A stretch of 64,000 bases of DNA from Spirochaetota bacterium (GCA_025457915.1 JALOTL010000001.1:186001-250000), one strand, 5' to 3'; counted from the first letter of the stretch, positions 45,441 to 54,446 are shown. Notes: a model not told the origin generated them from the sequence alone. Numbers and translations: made by a program.

Positions 45441-47277
45441 GCTTGCTGTTGATCTGGAAGGATCCGATATTGCCGTTCAGCTCGTCTGAAAACTGGACCA
45501 GGATTTTGGAATAGCTTTTTACAAGCTCGGAGTTTTCCGTCGTGTGAAGGGATATCTCGTTGATCGAATTTATTGCTTTTGTAAGCTCGTTGGTCGTGCT
45601 CTGCTGCTCAAGTGAAGATGTATAGATGCCGTTCGCGATATCCCCGAGCTTGAAAATCCTTTCGTTGATTTCCTCGTTCATTTTTTTCAGTGAATCTGTA
45701 AATCTGCCGGTTTCTTTAATAACTGATTCGGTTTCAAGTATTTTCTCCCTGACAATTCTGAAGATTTCAGTTGTTTCGCTGATGGATTTCAATTCGCCAG
45801 CGATTCTTTTCGAATGTTCCGATATTGTCGTCCTGATGCTGTTCGCAAGTTCGGTAGTCTGGTCGGCCAGCTTGTTTACCTCGTCTGCGACAACCGCGAA
45901 TCCCTTGCCGTGTTCGCCGGCCCTTGCCGCCTCGATTGCGGCATTCAGGGCAAGAAGGTTTATCTGGTCTGCAACGTCATTTATCCTGCTGATGGTATCT
46001 TCTATGTTCTGCAGGTATCGTGCCGTGTCCTCGATGGATTTAACGGCGCCCCCCATGATTTTTTCTCCGCTCGAAACATGGGAAACCGCTTCATTAATAC
46101 TTTCGCCCACCATTTCCATTCTCCTGGTTATCTGGCCGCTTTGGGAGTTTATTTCAAGGATTTCCTCCTTGACGCTGTCAGAGCTGTTCAACTGTTCCTT
46201 GATGTTCAGGAGATTTGTTTCGAATGATGTTGACATTTCTTCATAGGCGCTGCTGGTCTCTTCAATTATTGATGACAGTTCCCTTGACATGTCTGAAAGA
46301 TCGGTTGAGGCGTAATTCAGATCGGCGCTTGTTGTTTTCAGTTCGGATGAGCTTTTATAGATTGTTTCGACGATTTTTTTCAGATTTTCCTTCATCTCAT
46401 AAACTGAAATATTAATTTCAGATAATTCATCGGACACGACGATTTTTTTTGCATAGGCTGCGAGATCACCTTCCCCGATGCCGCCCAGGAAATCCCGTAT
46501 ATTGTTCACCTTTGATGAAATGGTCCTGGAGAGAACGCTTGAAACCATCAGTGCCCCGATTATTCCTATCCCGCTGAATACTGAGATCCTGAAATAAATC
46601 TGGGTTTTATCCACGGCCATTTCGGAAATAAAAATCAGGAAATAACTCAGAAGGATGAGATAGGGAAGCATGATGATTGCCATTATTGATATGGTGACCT
46701 TGGGGAAAAGCTTCATGTGAAGCCTGATGCTGATTTCTTTCGGCAGTGTCTTGATGAATATTCCCTGGTCGTAAATTTTCTGGGTCATTATTTCGGTAAG
46801 TAGAAAATAAAGTACGGTGCCCAGGGGGGCGTTTATTACAACCATCAGCCAGAGATTTAAAATCTGCGGATCACTCAGTTTCGCAAAATATGCGAATGGG
46901 AAGATGAACATCGCAAGCCCTATGATCCATCTGAAAAAGGCGCCTATGCTGTGAATATACGGGAGATGGAGGAACCTTTTCAGTGCAAAATTATATTCTT
47001 CGTCGCCGACTGTTTCGCCCCGGATGTGTTTATTAAAATATTTAACTATCGGCGATATTACGATCAGGTTATTTATGAGGGTCGTGATAAAGGACAGGGA
47101 TCCCGCTCCTGCCGCGGAGAGGAATAATACCATAACCTGGTCTTCCTTTAGGTTTAAATTCGACCAGATATAAAATACGATTATAGGTACGATTACAAAA
47201 TAACTTATCCCCTCCGTTCTGATTATAAAATTCAACGCGAAGTGTCTGATCGTGCCAGTATATGAATTATTTTTCAT
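45424..47277 (-). CDS. methyl-accepting chemotaxis-type protein with six-TM N-terminus
   Basis: A 617-residue signalling protein. About six TM segments fill residues 20-265 with only short loops between, so there is no large periplasmic ligand domain. A HAMP-like region follows (about 255-310, [20 protein letters not shown]). The coiled-coil signalling domain is about 320-605; its hairpin tip with the CheA/CheW contact sequence lies in [21 protein letters not shown] membrane-embedded or lipid-level cue is likely. No che gene is in the window. The start ATG 47277 has no good Shine-Dalgarno sequence. The gene appears monocistronic. Confidence 0.88.
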   Translation of the reverse strand: MKNNSYTGTIRHFALNFIIRTEGISYFVIVPIIVFYIWSNLNLKEDQVMVLFLSAAGAGSLSFITTLINNLIVISPIVKYFNKHIRGETVGDEEYNFALKRFLHLPYIHSIGAFFRWIIGLAMFIFPFAYFAKLSDPQILNLWLMVVINAPLGTVLYFLLTEIMTQKIYDQGIFIKTLPKEISIRLHMKLFPKVTISIMAIIMLPYLILLSYFLIFISEMAVDKTQIYFRISVFSGIGIIGALMVSSVLSRTISSKVNNIRDFLGGIGEGDLAAYAKKIVVSDELSEINISVYEMKENLKKIVETIYKSSSELKTTSADLNYASTDLSDMSRELSSIIEETSSAYEEMSTSFETNLLNIKEQLNSSDSVKEEILEINSQSGQITRRMEMVGESINEAVSHVSSGEKIMGGAVKSIEDTARYLQNIEDTISRINDVADQINLLALNAAIEAARAGEHGKGFAVVADEVNKLADQTTELANSIRTTISEHSKRIAGELKSISETTEIFRIVREKILETESVIKETGRFTDSLKKMNEEINERIFKLGDIANGIYTSSLEQQSTTNELTKAINSINEISLHTTENSELVKSYSKILVQFSDELNGNIGSFQINSKQKEDK

Positions 47278-47389
47278 AATAAGATAACCTGCGACAAATA
47301 GATAATGCTCCCTTTTGACGATTGGGGATTTATATTTTTTTTAAGGGAAGAAAAGTAATTGGATTATTTATCAAAAATCGTGTTTTGTC

Positions 47390-47421
47390 TGGCCAAAAAT
47401 GGATGCATCTTGAATTGGCCA
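47390..47421 (-). repeat. inverted repeat downstream of the CoxE-like gene
   Basis: TGGCCAA at 47390-47396 and TTGGCCA at 47415-47421 form a 7-bp stem with an 18-base loop, 17 bp past the stop codon of the minus-strand vWA gene. The sequence after the stem is not T-rich, so it is a weak terminator candidate. Confidence 0.4.
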
Positions 47422-47438
47422 TAAATTAAAAGTTATTG

Positions 47439-48629
47439 CTAGATGTTATAAATCGAGCACTTGCCATTGACAAGGTATTTTACGCCTTCATCAAGACCGT
47501 CAAGGGTGAGTTCGAACATGGGGAAAATGCTGCGTATCGACCTGATTGTCTGGACATAGTTCCATGATTTTGAAGGCAGCGGGTTGAGCCAGATGGAATT
47601 TTTGAATTTATCCTTGATCCTCTGAAACCATACAATTCCCGGGGTGTCGTTATAATACCAGTAATCGATGGCGCCGTTCGCCCACGTAAGCTCTGAGGGC
47701 GCCATTTCCGCGTCGCCCACGAGGATTACCTTGTAATCGTTGTCTTCACTTTTAAGAAACTCGAGCGTGGATACTGATTTGTTTCTTTCCATGTCGGTCC
47801 AGAGATCCTGATACAGGCAGTTATGAAAATAATAATGCTTGAATTTGCTGATCTGGGACGATGCCGCGGAGAAAAGCCTTTCGACCAGTTCGGAATAAGG
47901 CGTCATGGACCCGCCAACATCCATCAAAAGTATCACCTTCGAAGCCTTTTTTTCCTTGTTTTCCCATACAAACTCAAGTTCGCCCGCATTCTTGCAGGTC
48001 TTGTCTATGGTTTCTTCCAGATTGAGTCTTTCCCCGTATCCTATCGGAAGCAGGGATCTTAGATGCGACAGGGCGACCTTCATCTGGCGCGTGTCAAGGG
48101 TGATGTCGCTCGAATAATTTCTGAATGACCGCTTTTCCGCTATCTGGACGGCACGCTTGTGCCTCGATTCACCCTGCCCTATCCTGATTCCTGCTGGATT
48201 ATATCCCCATGCGCCCTGGGTCGATCTTCCGCCGGTGCCTATGGCCTTGTTCCCGCCGACATGATTTTTATAATGGCCCTGCTTCAACTGCTCTTCGAAA
48301 TTTTTCAGGATCTGATCGAGGTTCAGCTCTTCTATCTGTTTTTTTTCCTCTTCGTTCAGATGAAGTTCTTTTACTTTTTTGAGTCCCTTGAGTATTTCAT
48401 CAAGCATTTCGTCCGTGGTTTCAATGTCCTTGAATGTGTCCAGGAAGGCCATGTCATACTTGTCGAAGAATATTTCGTTCTTCACCAGTATTGATTTGGC
48501 GATATTGTAAAATTTGGTCAGACTGCAGTCATTAAGGTTTTTTTCCAGAGCCCTGTGAAGCGTTATCCACTCGTGAAGGGATACCGGTACGCCGTATGAT
48601 TTGAGGGAATAAAAAAAATTAATAAACAT
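47439..48629 (-). CDS. vWA domain protein, CoxE-like
   Basis: A 396-residue protein of the CoxE-like vWA group. Residues 1-190 are helical with a basic central part; a von Willebrand A domain covers about 225-390, with the MIDAS start MDVGGSM and a second motif VILVGDAEMAPSEL. The first MIDAS serine is replaced by glycine. There is no signal peptide, so the protein is probably cytoplasmic. It overlaps the upstream MoxR ATPase gene by 11 bp, the usual MoxR-CoxE pair, which assembles or inserts metal centres or remodels complexes. The client is unknown here. Confidence 0.88.
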   Translation of the reverse strand: MFINFFYSLKSYGVPVSLHEWITLHRALEKNLNDCSLTKFYNIAKSILVKNEIFFDKYDMAFLDTFKDIETTDEMLDEILKGLKKVKELHLNEEEKKQIEELNLDQILKNFEEQLKQGHYKNHVGGNKAIGTGGRSTQGAWGYNPAGIRIGQGESRHKRAVQIAEKRSFRNYSSDITLDTRQMKVALSHLRSLLPIGYGERLNLEETIDKTCKNAGELEFVWENKEKKASKVILLMDVGGSMTPYSELVERLFSAASSQISKFKHYYFHNCLYQDLWTDMERNKSVSTLEFLKSEDNDYKVILVGDAEMAPSELTWANGAIDYWYYNDTPGIVWFQRIKDKFKNSIWLNPLPSKSWNYVQTIRSIRSIFPMFELTLDGLDEGVKYLVNGKCSIYNI

Positions 48630-49473
48630 CCCTGCTTCTCATGCTTGAATTGAAAGAATAATGGGTCTTTCCTGATTTCTGGACCAGGTCGATATCCTCT
48701 TTTTTCTTAAGAAGGGTGCCGAGAAACGGTATCTCGCTTTCGATTTTTTTTACGGGAACTCCGCCCGCCCTCAGGGCCTGTATCCAGTCGACCAGCTCGC
48801 TGGTGGATGGCTTTTTCCTCAGCATGTCGAATTCCCTGATCCAGTAAAACTTTTTCAGGCACTCTCGCAGAAGCTTCTTTTCAATGTCCGGGAAATGGAC
48901 TATTACTATTTCTTCCATGAGTTCCTGTTCCGGGAAGGCTATGTAATGGAATACGCATCTTCTCAGGAACGGATCAGGCAGTTCCTTTTCGCTGTTGGAT
49001 GTAATTATAACAATGGGTCTGTGTTGGGCTTTTACCGTTACTCCGGTTTCAGGAATGTAAAAACTCATTTCGTCCAGTTCGTTTAAAAGATCGTTGGGGA
49101 ATTCAAGCTCGGCTTTGTCAACCTCGTCGATGAGAAGAACAACCTGCTCCTCGGCGGCAAAAGCCTCGCCGAGCTTACCGAGTTTTATATACTGTTTTAT
49201 ATCCGAAACGTCATTGTCTCCGAACCTCGCATCGTTAAGCCTCTGTACCGTATCGTAAACATACAGCCCCTCCCTGGCCTTGGTCGTTGATTTTATATTC
49301 CAGATAAAAAATTTTTTTCCGAGGCCTTTCGCGATGGAATGGGCGAGAAGGGTCTTCCCCGTTCCCGGTTCACCCTTGACCAGGAGAGGCCGGCCCAGCG
49401 CGATTGAGACATTGACATTGTCCCTCAGTTCCTGTGAAATGACATAATCATCGGTGCCCTTGAACTTATCCAT
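48619..49473 (-). CDS. MoxR-family AAA+ ATPase
   Basis: A 284-residue AAA+ ATPase. Walker A is GEPGTGKT (34-41), Walker B is LLIDEVDK (113-120), and sensor 1 is IITSNSEKELPDPFLRRC with the arginine finger region. It belongs to the MoxR group by order of motifs. The ATG at 49473 (MDKFKGTDDY) has GGGGA 8 bp upstream and is preferred to a TTG 13 codons earlier. It is directly paired with the CoxE-like vWA gene and divergent from the 49639 gene. It probably uses ATP to remodel a protein complex together with the vWA partner. Confidence 0.92.
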   Translation of the reverse strand: MDKFKGTDDYVISQELRDNVNVSIALGRPLLVKGEPGTGKTLLAHSIAKGLGKKFFIWNIKSTTKAREGLYVYDTVQRLNDARFGDNDVSDIKQYIKLGKLGEAFAAEEQVVLLIDEVDKAELEFPNDLLNELDEMSFYIPETGVTVKAQHRPIVIITSNSEKELPDPFLRRCVFHYIAFPEQELMEEIVIVHFPDIEKKLLRECLKKFYWIREFDMLRKKPSTSELVDWIQALRAGGVPVKKIESEIPFLGTLLKKKEDIDLVQKSGKTHYSFNSSMRSRDVY

Positions 49474-49566
49474 ATAAATCCCCGTATTTTGTAAATAATA
49501 CAACCGGGTCAATACTTTACCAGTGCGTTTATACTGGCAAGAATTTTATTTCCGGGATGTATTATT

Positions 49567-49600
49567 AGACCGCGGCCGCCGGTCTGCGTTTTTCTATTTT
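49567..49600 (+). terminator. hairpin plus T-rich tract in a divergent spacer
   Basis: AGACCG at 49567-49572 pairs with CGGTCT at 49580-49585 around a GC-rich 7-base loop. It is followed by TTTTTCTATTTT at 49589-49600, the shape of an intrinsic terminator reading rightwards. No plus-strand gene precedes it; moxR diverges to the left. A second small hairpin (CCAGT/ACTGG, 49520-49537) lies upstream. Confidence 0.5.
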
Positions 49601-49602
49601 AA

Positions 49603-49628
49603 TTGACATAAGCCGTTTTATTTATAAT
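49603..49628 (+). promoter_or_regulatory. TTGACA/TATAAT pair with short spacer
   Basis: Perfect TTGACA (49603-49608) and perfect TATAAT (49623-49628) are 14 bp apart, which is short for a sigma-70-type promoter. The gene's ATG is only 10 bp beyond the TATAAT. Either a shifted -10 (TAATAA, 16-bp spacer) is used or the mRNA has almost no leader. Confidence 0.35.
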
Positions 49629-49638
49629 AACTGGACTG

Positions 49639-50427
49639 ATGAAGGCCCTATTCCTAATAATAATTCTATGCGTGATCCCGGCCGTTTCTGGGTTTTCCAG
49701 CCAGTTTGACGAGCTGGACAAGCCGCCGGAGGGAGCACATGAAGGACAGATTTTTCTCGGCGCTGATTTTTCAATGGGGGCCCCGCTTGGTCCTGTTATC
49801 AAGGCTGAAAAAAGATACCTGAGGGGTTCATATTACAATTTCTGGAATACTGGGCTGGCTAAACAGCTTCTCGTGGACCACCTGTATTTTTCTTACGGGA
49901 TCATGTTCGAGTATATGCCGATTGACCATCTTGGAGTCAGGCTGAGGTTGAAGGCGACGTCCGTGATACAGAGGACAAGCTTCGGGTCAAATTTTCAAAA
50001 CTGGACCAAGAAGCTTTACGGGGATTATTCAGGATTGATCGGCCCGTCGCTTCATCTGACGACGAGAAAAAATTGGGATATAATATTATCACCGCTTGTC
50101 GGATATTCCTTCGGAAAATATATTGCCGCGCCGATAGCGGCCCAGCTGTTCCAGATTGATTTTTTAAAACAAACCGATTATTTATACGGGAGCAGGAAAA
50201 GAGGCGTGAAAAGCCTTGCTTTCGGAACCGAGGTCTGCTTTGCTTTTTATTTCAGCGGCGGATTTTTTTTATCCGCCGGATTCGACTGGACGATGAACAT
50301 GATAAAATTCGGAAGGGGGTTCCTGTTTTCAAATCCCCAGACGAAGATGTTTTATAATATCAGGAGCAAACCGAAGCTTCATTGCGTCGGTATGATATTG
50401 ACTGCCGGATACGCATTTTATAATTAA
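49639..50427 (+). CDS. probable outer-membrane or exported protein, unknown function
   Basis: A 262-residue protein with a signal peptide (about 1-20, ending VSGFSS). The rest alternates polar and aromatic residues in short beta-like stretches, such as GVRLRLKATSVI, WDIILSPLVGYSFGKYIA and LHCVGMILTAGYAFYN, with an aromatic C-terminal asparagine end. This is the appearance of an outer-membrane beta-barrel, but I recognise no named family. The ATG lies 10 bp after a TATAAT. It converges on the toroid-fold gene with a 1-bp gap. Confidence 0.7.
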   Translation: MKALFLIIILCVIPAVSGFSSQFDELDKPPEGAHEGQIFLGADFSMGAPLGPVIKAEKRYLRGSYYNFWNTGLAKQLLVDHLYFSYGIMFEYMPIDHLGVRLRLKATSVIQRTSFGSNFQNWTKKLYGDYSGLIGPSLHLTTRKNWDIILSPLVGYSFGKYIAAPIAAQLFQIDFLKQTDYLYGSRKRGVKSLAFGTEVCFAFYFSGGFFLSAGFDWTMNMIKFGRGFLFSNPQTKMFYNIRSKPKLHCVGMILTAGYAFYN

Positions 50428-50428
50428 T

Positions 50429-51445
50429 TCATAAATCTGCGTATTTGAAGAGCCTCATCACCTCAAGCGTCACAAGCTTGTTTTTTTTACCCAGGGGAGG
50501 CCTTTTTTCATTTCCATGGATCATGCCGGTCGCTGCATTTTCTAGGTTCCAGGTGCCGTCCCGGTTCTGCTTCGATATGACGATATTGAAGGCCTCGGAT
50601 GCCCTTTCATCCGAAATCATGCCCTCGCCTGCAATAAGTATCAATCCCTTCAGTATGTCATATTGTGAAAGCAATGGAAGGCCCAGCAGTCTGAAATCCC
50701 TGTTCCATCCACGGTTGGGCTTGATCGCATTGCCCTTGCTGTCTTTGAAAAGTTTCATGGAAAGAAAGAATTCCGCCGCGGCCGGTAAAGCATTGCTGTC
50801 GAAGCCGGGTTTATTTTTCTTGTATAATTGAAGGGCATATGCGCATGAGAGGGTTGCGTAAATGCAGCTTTTAACGTTTTTATTCTTTTCCCTGAGCAGC
50901 CCCTTCCCGGATTTATTAAAAAGCGTCAGTTTCAAATAATCACATCCGCCGGATAGAGGACAATGGAGCCAGCCTCCGTCATGACGCTGTCTTTCCAGAA
51001 TCCATTCTATCCCTTTTTTTATCCTTTCGTCATCATAACCGCACAGTATCAGGTGTTTCAGCATGTCTCCGGTCCTGCACGCGGTTGAAATTGGCGGAGT
51101 CCAATTCAACGTGAAGCCCCCGTCTTTATTCTGTGCCCTTTCCATTATAAATTCCGCAGTTTTTTCGATGAAATCAGTGCGCCTGTCCATCCCCAGTGCC
51201 ACGGATTCTGAAAAGCACCACATTGATCCGTGATAATACAGGTCGAAATGCTTTTTATTGCCGAGTATCCAGTTGTCGGAAAGACCGTATATTTTTTTTA
51301 TCCTGGCATCGGTCGCAAGAGTATCGTATTCTTTCAGATGGTTCCCGTCGCCGACCAGATCCCTGAGAGTCAGAAATCTCGAACAGGGATCTGATTTTTC
51401 AAGCAGCCAGTTTATGGGATTAAAGGATAAATATTTGCTTTTCAT
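50429..51445 (-). CDS. prenyltransferase/squalene-cyclase-like alpha-toroid protein
   Basis: A 338-residue protein with repeated QW-like motifs: QNKDGGFTLNW, RQRHDGGWLHC and QNRDGTWNLEN. These mark the alpha/alpha toroid fold shared by terpene cyclases and protein prenyltransferase subunits. Neither the DxDD nor DCTAE catalytic motif of cyclases was found, so a non-enzymatic or unknown activity is possible. The start ATG 51445 (MKSKYLSFNPINW) is chosen because the ~35 residues upstream in the open frame look unlike the family. The upstream spacer is 419 bp. No signal peptide is seen. No partner gene is adjacent. Confidence 0.72.
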   Translation of the reverse strand: MKSKYLSFNPINWLLEKSDPCSRFLTLRDLVGDGNHLKEYDTLATDARIKKIYGLSDNWILGNKKHFDLYYHGSMWCFSESVALGMDRRTDFIEKTAEFIMERAQNKDGGFTLNWTPPISTACRTGDMLKHLILCGYDDERIKKGIEWILERQRHDGGWLHCPLSGGCDYLKLTLFNKSGKGLLREKNKNVKSCIYATLSCAYALQLYKKNKPGFDSNALPAAAEFFLSMKLFKDSKGNAIKPNRGWNRDFRLLGLPLLSQYDILKGLILIAGEGMISDERASEAFNIVISKQNRDGTWNLENAATGMIHGNEKRPPLGKKNKLVTLEVMRLFKYADL

Positions 51446-51618
51446 GGAATGCAATAAATTAATAATAGTATAACATAGAAGAAAGTTGTTATTTTTAATT
51501 AAAGAATGATTTATTGTAATTGCGCAATGAAAAAAACCGGTTACTATCAACTGCTTATGAAAAAAGGGAGCCTATAATAATCAAATCAGGATGTTCCCTT
51601 ATGGACAAATTCAATATA

Positions 51619-51663
51619 TAAATTAGATTTTTTCAGTGGTTTTGTAATAATAAATCTAATTTA
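51619..51663. repeat. perfect 12-bp inverted repeat
   Basis: TAAATTAGATTT at 51619-51630 is matched by AAATCTAATTTA at 51652-51663 with a 21-base loop. A partial third copy (AAATCTAAA) is at 51739-51747 or close by. It could be a binding site for a dimeric regulator or part of a folded RNA. Confidence 0.6.
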
Positions 51664-51797
51664 CAGAGGTGCCCATAAATAACAAAGCGGGAGATGCTGC
51701 GGAAGGAATGAAGAAAATGAAAAGTTTAGTATTTTAAATAAATCTAAAACATTACTGTTTTTTTTAACTATATAAAAAAGAAAAAATTGTAAGATAT

Positions 51798-51826
51798 TTG
51801 ATCAATTTTTCCGTTATTATTATATA
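51798..51826 (+). promoter_or_regulatory. candidate sigma-70-type promoter of the DUF4234 gene
   Basis: TTGATC at 51798-51803 and TATATA at 51821-51826 are separated by exactly 17 bp. The ATG follows 39 bp after the -10, leaving room for a normal leader. The region is AT-rich, so chance is possible. Confidence 0.45.
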
Positions 51827-51864
51827 GGAAACATTTAACGGCCGACTATAGTTGGGGTTTTAAT

Positions 51865-52182
51865 ATGGAAGAATATATACCCGAAAATAATCTCGTAATA
51901 CTTTTTCTGCTATTCATTCTTACCGCCGGATTATATTATTTCTGGTGGCTTGCCAGGATAAGCAGGATTTTCGGTGACGATCCAGTTATAAATATTCTTT
52001 TATCAGTTTTCACTCTTGGGATCTGGAGCATTTATTTAAATCTTAAATATATGCAGAAATCCGAAATGCTGAACGGCAGGGACATGAAATGGTTCATGAT
52101 TTTTTTCCTGCCCATATCGCCGATAATCATTCAGCATAATGTCAATGAAAAATACTACCCGGGCAGACAGGAGAAGGCCTGA
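51865..52182 (+). CDS. DUF4234-type small membrane protein
   Basis: A 105-residue membrane protein with two hydrophobic stretches around 12-30 and 40-60 and a shorter third one near 76-92. The segment DPVINILLSVFTLGIWSIYL is typical of DUF4234 proteins, which are found beside zinc-ribbon membrane proteins. Weak purines (GGGG) lie 10 bp upstream of the ATG. The stop codon is 3 bp before the next ATG, so the two genes are almost certainly co-transcribed. Function is unknown. Confidence 0.75.
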   Translation: MEEYIPENNLVILFLLFILTAGLYYFWWLARISRIFGDDPVINILLSVFTLGIWSIYLNLKYMQKSEMLNGRDMKWFMIFFLPISPIIIQHNVNEKYYPGRQEKA

Positions 52183-52185
52183 TAA

Positions 52186-54342
52186 ATGATTGTTAAATGC
52201 ACAAATTGCGAAGCCGCATATTCGGTTGATGATTCAAAGGTTGAAAACAAAAAATTCGCTTTCACCTGTCCGAAATGCTCAACCGAAAACATCATTGATA
52301 ACAGAGTGACCGTCTCAGCCATCGCTAGCAAAAAGGCCGCGGAAAAAACAAGGACGGCGGTCCCTGAAGATGATTTTTCAGCAATGATCGGGGAAGAACC
52401 TGGCCAGGAATCCACTTTTAACGAACCGGAAGAAAGCGGGAGGAAAAGAGATTCGCTACCTCTTGATGATTTCGATGAAGAGTCAATTAAAAAAGATGAA
52501 GGCGAATTCAAGCTTGATGAGGGTCTGGATGATTTTGAGTTTGAAAAACCGAAGAAAGAAAAGCCTGTTCTGGATGAGCTGGAGGGCGATATTGATGAAA
52601 AGGCGTTCAAGGATGATCTGGACATAGAAGATACTGTCCCTGAAGATAAATTCATTATGGACGAGGACATCGTCCCGTCCAAAGGGAAGGAAAACAAAAG
52701 AAGCGATACCATGGACGGTGTGGACGGCCTTCTTGATGACGAGGAACTGGACAAGATAACCGATGACCTTGATTCCCTTGAAATTGAGGCCCGTCCCGGT
52801 GACGGGAAAAAGGGCCAGGAAAAAATCGATGACTTCTCTTTTGACGAGTCAGCCGAACTGATAGAAGCCGAGCACGGGAAGGATGATGACATATTAGTTT
52901 TTGAAACCCTTGAAGATGAAACTCCCAGGAAGCCCACCATGGCAGAGGATATCAGAACGGAAGAGGTTTTTCCTAATAAAACCGTCGAAGAGGACGACAG
53001 CACCACCATCGACCTGGATTCACTTGATATAGATCTCGATGAAGACAAGAGCAGATTTTCCGAAGGGGAGAAGCCCACGTCGGACGATCTGGTAATCCTT
53101 GATATGCCGGATGCCGGTACGGCGGTAACCGGGGCCGAATCCGCGGGCGGCGAGGCTAAAGAGGATGACATAACTCTTGATCTGGATTCGCTCGACATAC
53201 CCCTGGAAATGACCGACGACATCAAGCAGGGCGAGATACTCGATGAAGATGAGAAGCTGACGCTTGAGGACGCTGGCCTGACTCTCGATGAATTGACATC
53301 AGATGAAATTACGAACGTGACACATTCGACTCACGGTATGGAGCCAGAGGAAGACATCAAGCTGACCATAGACGATATCGATCCAAGCCTCAATGTCGAT
53401 AACATTGAAGGCGAAATAATTGATAATGTCGATGATCTGAAAATAACCATTGATGAGATCGATCCGGATCTCAATGTGGACAATCTCCAGGACAGAATAG
53501 CTTCGCGGCCGGAGGTGCTGGCCGGTGGAGCCGTGCTGGCTGGTGCTGCTGCGGCCGGGACAGCGGCTTTTGCGGGAAAATCCGCACCTGAAGACGAGAT
53601 GGTGATTCTGGAAAGAGATGAGCTCCCGAGAAAGCAAAAAGGAAAGGATTATCCTGAGGACGAGGTCATAGATCTCACTTCTTACGAGAATGAGGTATAT
53701 GATTTCGAAGAAGACGGGGAAAAGAAATCCCCGGCAAGGCATGGCAAGGGGTCCCTCACTTTCTCGATTGATTACACCCTCAAGTTTTCAAGAACGGGTG
53801 CATTCTTAAGATTCTTCGGCCTGTTTTTTCTAGGTCTTATTCCACATTTTGTAGTGTATTTCATTTATTCGATCCTTTCAGGGATACTGACGGTTCTCAA
53901 CAACCTCATCATACTCGCTACCGGCACGGCGGTTAAGGATTTTTATCTTGTCCATGAAAACACCCTCAGGTATTATCTGTCCATATATTCCTCGCTGATA
54001 GGAATTGTCGAGGAGATGCCGAGATTTGCAGGCAGGGATGATATTGATTACCCGCTCCAGATTTCGACCCACAATCCTGCAAAGCCGTCGAAACTTCTGG
54101 CTTTTCTGAGGCTAACAGGAATAGGGATATTCATCGCGCTGCTGCCTCATTTATTTATACTGTCGGTTGCATCCATGGCGGTTCCATTCGTGTATCTCGC
54201 AGGAATCGTTTCGGTAATTGCGACTGCAAAATGGCCGCAGATGCTTTTTGATCTAATGGTAAAATACTTCAGATACCTTGCCAGGATTCTGACCTTTATG
54301 TTCGGGCTGGTGGACGAATATCCGTCGTTTAAATTCGATTAA
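52186..54342 (+). CDS. zinc-ribbon, acidic linker and DUF4389-type membrane protein
   Basis: A 718-residue protein with three parts. Residues 1-40 form an MJ0042-like zinc ribbon with CTNCEAAYS and CPKCSTEN. Residues about 60-510 are extremely rich in Asp and Glu, mostly disordered in look. They hold repeats of the LDSLDI type and two 27-residue-spaced copies containing IDPxLNVDN (53353-53499), plus a Gly/Ala-rich patch near 445-465. The last ~190 residues contain TM helices and match DUF4389 (LFDLMVKYFRYLARI, VDEYPSFKFD). No enzyme motif is seen. The ATG is 3 bp after the DUF4234 stop. It may be a membrane scaffold; this is a guess. Confidence 0.75.
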   Translation: MIVKCTNCEAAYSVDDSKVENKKFAFTCPKCSTENIIDNRVTVSAIASKKAAEKTRTAVPEDDFSAMIGEEPGQESTFNEPEESGRKRDSLPLDDFDEESIKKDEGEFKLDEGLDDFEFEKPKKEKPVLDELEGDIDEKAFKDDLDIEDTVPEDKFIMDEDIVPSKGKENKRSDTMDGVDGLLDDEELDKITDDLDSLEIEARPGDGKKGQEKIDDFSFDESAELIEAEHGKDDDILVFETLEDETPRKPTMAEDIRTEEVFPNKTVEEDDSTTIDLDSLDIDLDEDKSRFSEGEKPTSDDLVILDMPDAGTAVTGAESAGGEAKEDDITLDLDSLDIPLEMTDDIKQGEILDEDEKLTLEDAGLTLDELTSDEITNVTHSTHGMEPEEDIKLTIDDIDPSLNVDNIEGEIIDNVDDLKITIDEIDPDLNVDNLQDRIASRPEVLAGGAVLAGAAAAGTAAFAGKSAPEDEMVILERDELPRKQKGKDYPEDEVIDLTSYENEVYDFEEDGEKKSPARHGKGSLTFSIDYTLKFSRTGAFLRFFGLFFLGLIPHFVVYFIYSILSGILTVLNNLIILATGTAVKDFYLVHENTLRYYLSIYSSLIGIVEEMPRFAGRDDIDYPLQISTHNPAKPSKLLAFLRLTGIGIFIALLPHLFILSVASMAVPFVYLAGIVSVIATAKWPQMLFDLMVKYFRYLARILTFMFGLVDEYPSFKFD
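53353..53499 (+). repeat. two-copy protein-coding repeat in the acidic linker
   Basis: Two 22-codon units start at 53353 and 53434, 81 bp apart, so the period is 27 residues. Both encode a Lys-[LI]-Thr-Ile-Asp stretch followed by an IDPxLNVDN core, with synonymous and non-synonymous differences. The DNA copies have diverged while the protein pattern is kept. Confidence 0.7.
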
Positions 54343-54440
54343 TTACCGACCAGGATCAAAATACCTGAAGGTGATTCTTTATTTGATTTGACTTTTTTTA
54401 TTAAGGGGGGAATCTACCTGTACTGTTGACATTTCTGACA

Positions 54441-54446
54441 TATAAT
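54441..54446 (+). promoter_or_regulatory. TATAAT close to the ATG of the 7TM-PAS-SpoIIE gene
   Basis: A perfect TATAAT ends 7 bp before the ATG at 54454 with AAAAAAC between and no Shine-Dalgarno sequence. The sequence 17 bp upstream is not a good -35. A leaderless mRNA is possible but unproven. Confidence 0.3.

Larger units (their letters stand above)
51446..51864. other. 419-bp divergent spacer without a gene
   Basis: This is the longest non-coding stretch in the window and it is very AT-rich. It holds a perfect 12-bp inverted repeat (51619-51663), a looser AAGGGA/TCCCTT pair (51564-51569 and 51595-51600) and a promoter-like sequence near the right end. No conserved open frame, tRNA or recognisable RNA family was seen. 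Confidence 0.7.

Noticed and set aside
45626..46246. 206-codon plus-strand open frame inside the chemoreceptor gene
   Set aside because: It is a shadow of the coiled-coil region, low in complexity and without a ribosome site.
52155..53225. Long serine-rich open frame on the minus strand
   Set aside because: It is the antisense of the Asp/Glu-rich linker; GAT/GAC/GAA codons read backwards give Ser and Leu. It has no start signal or known domain.
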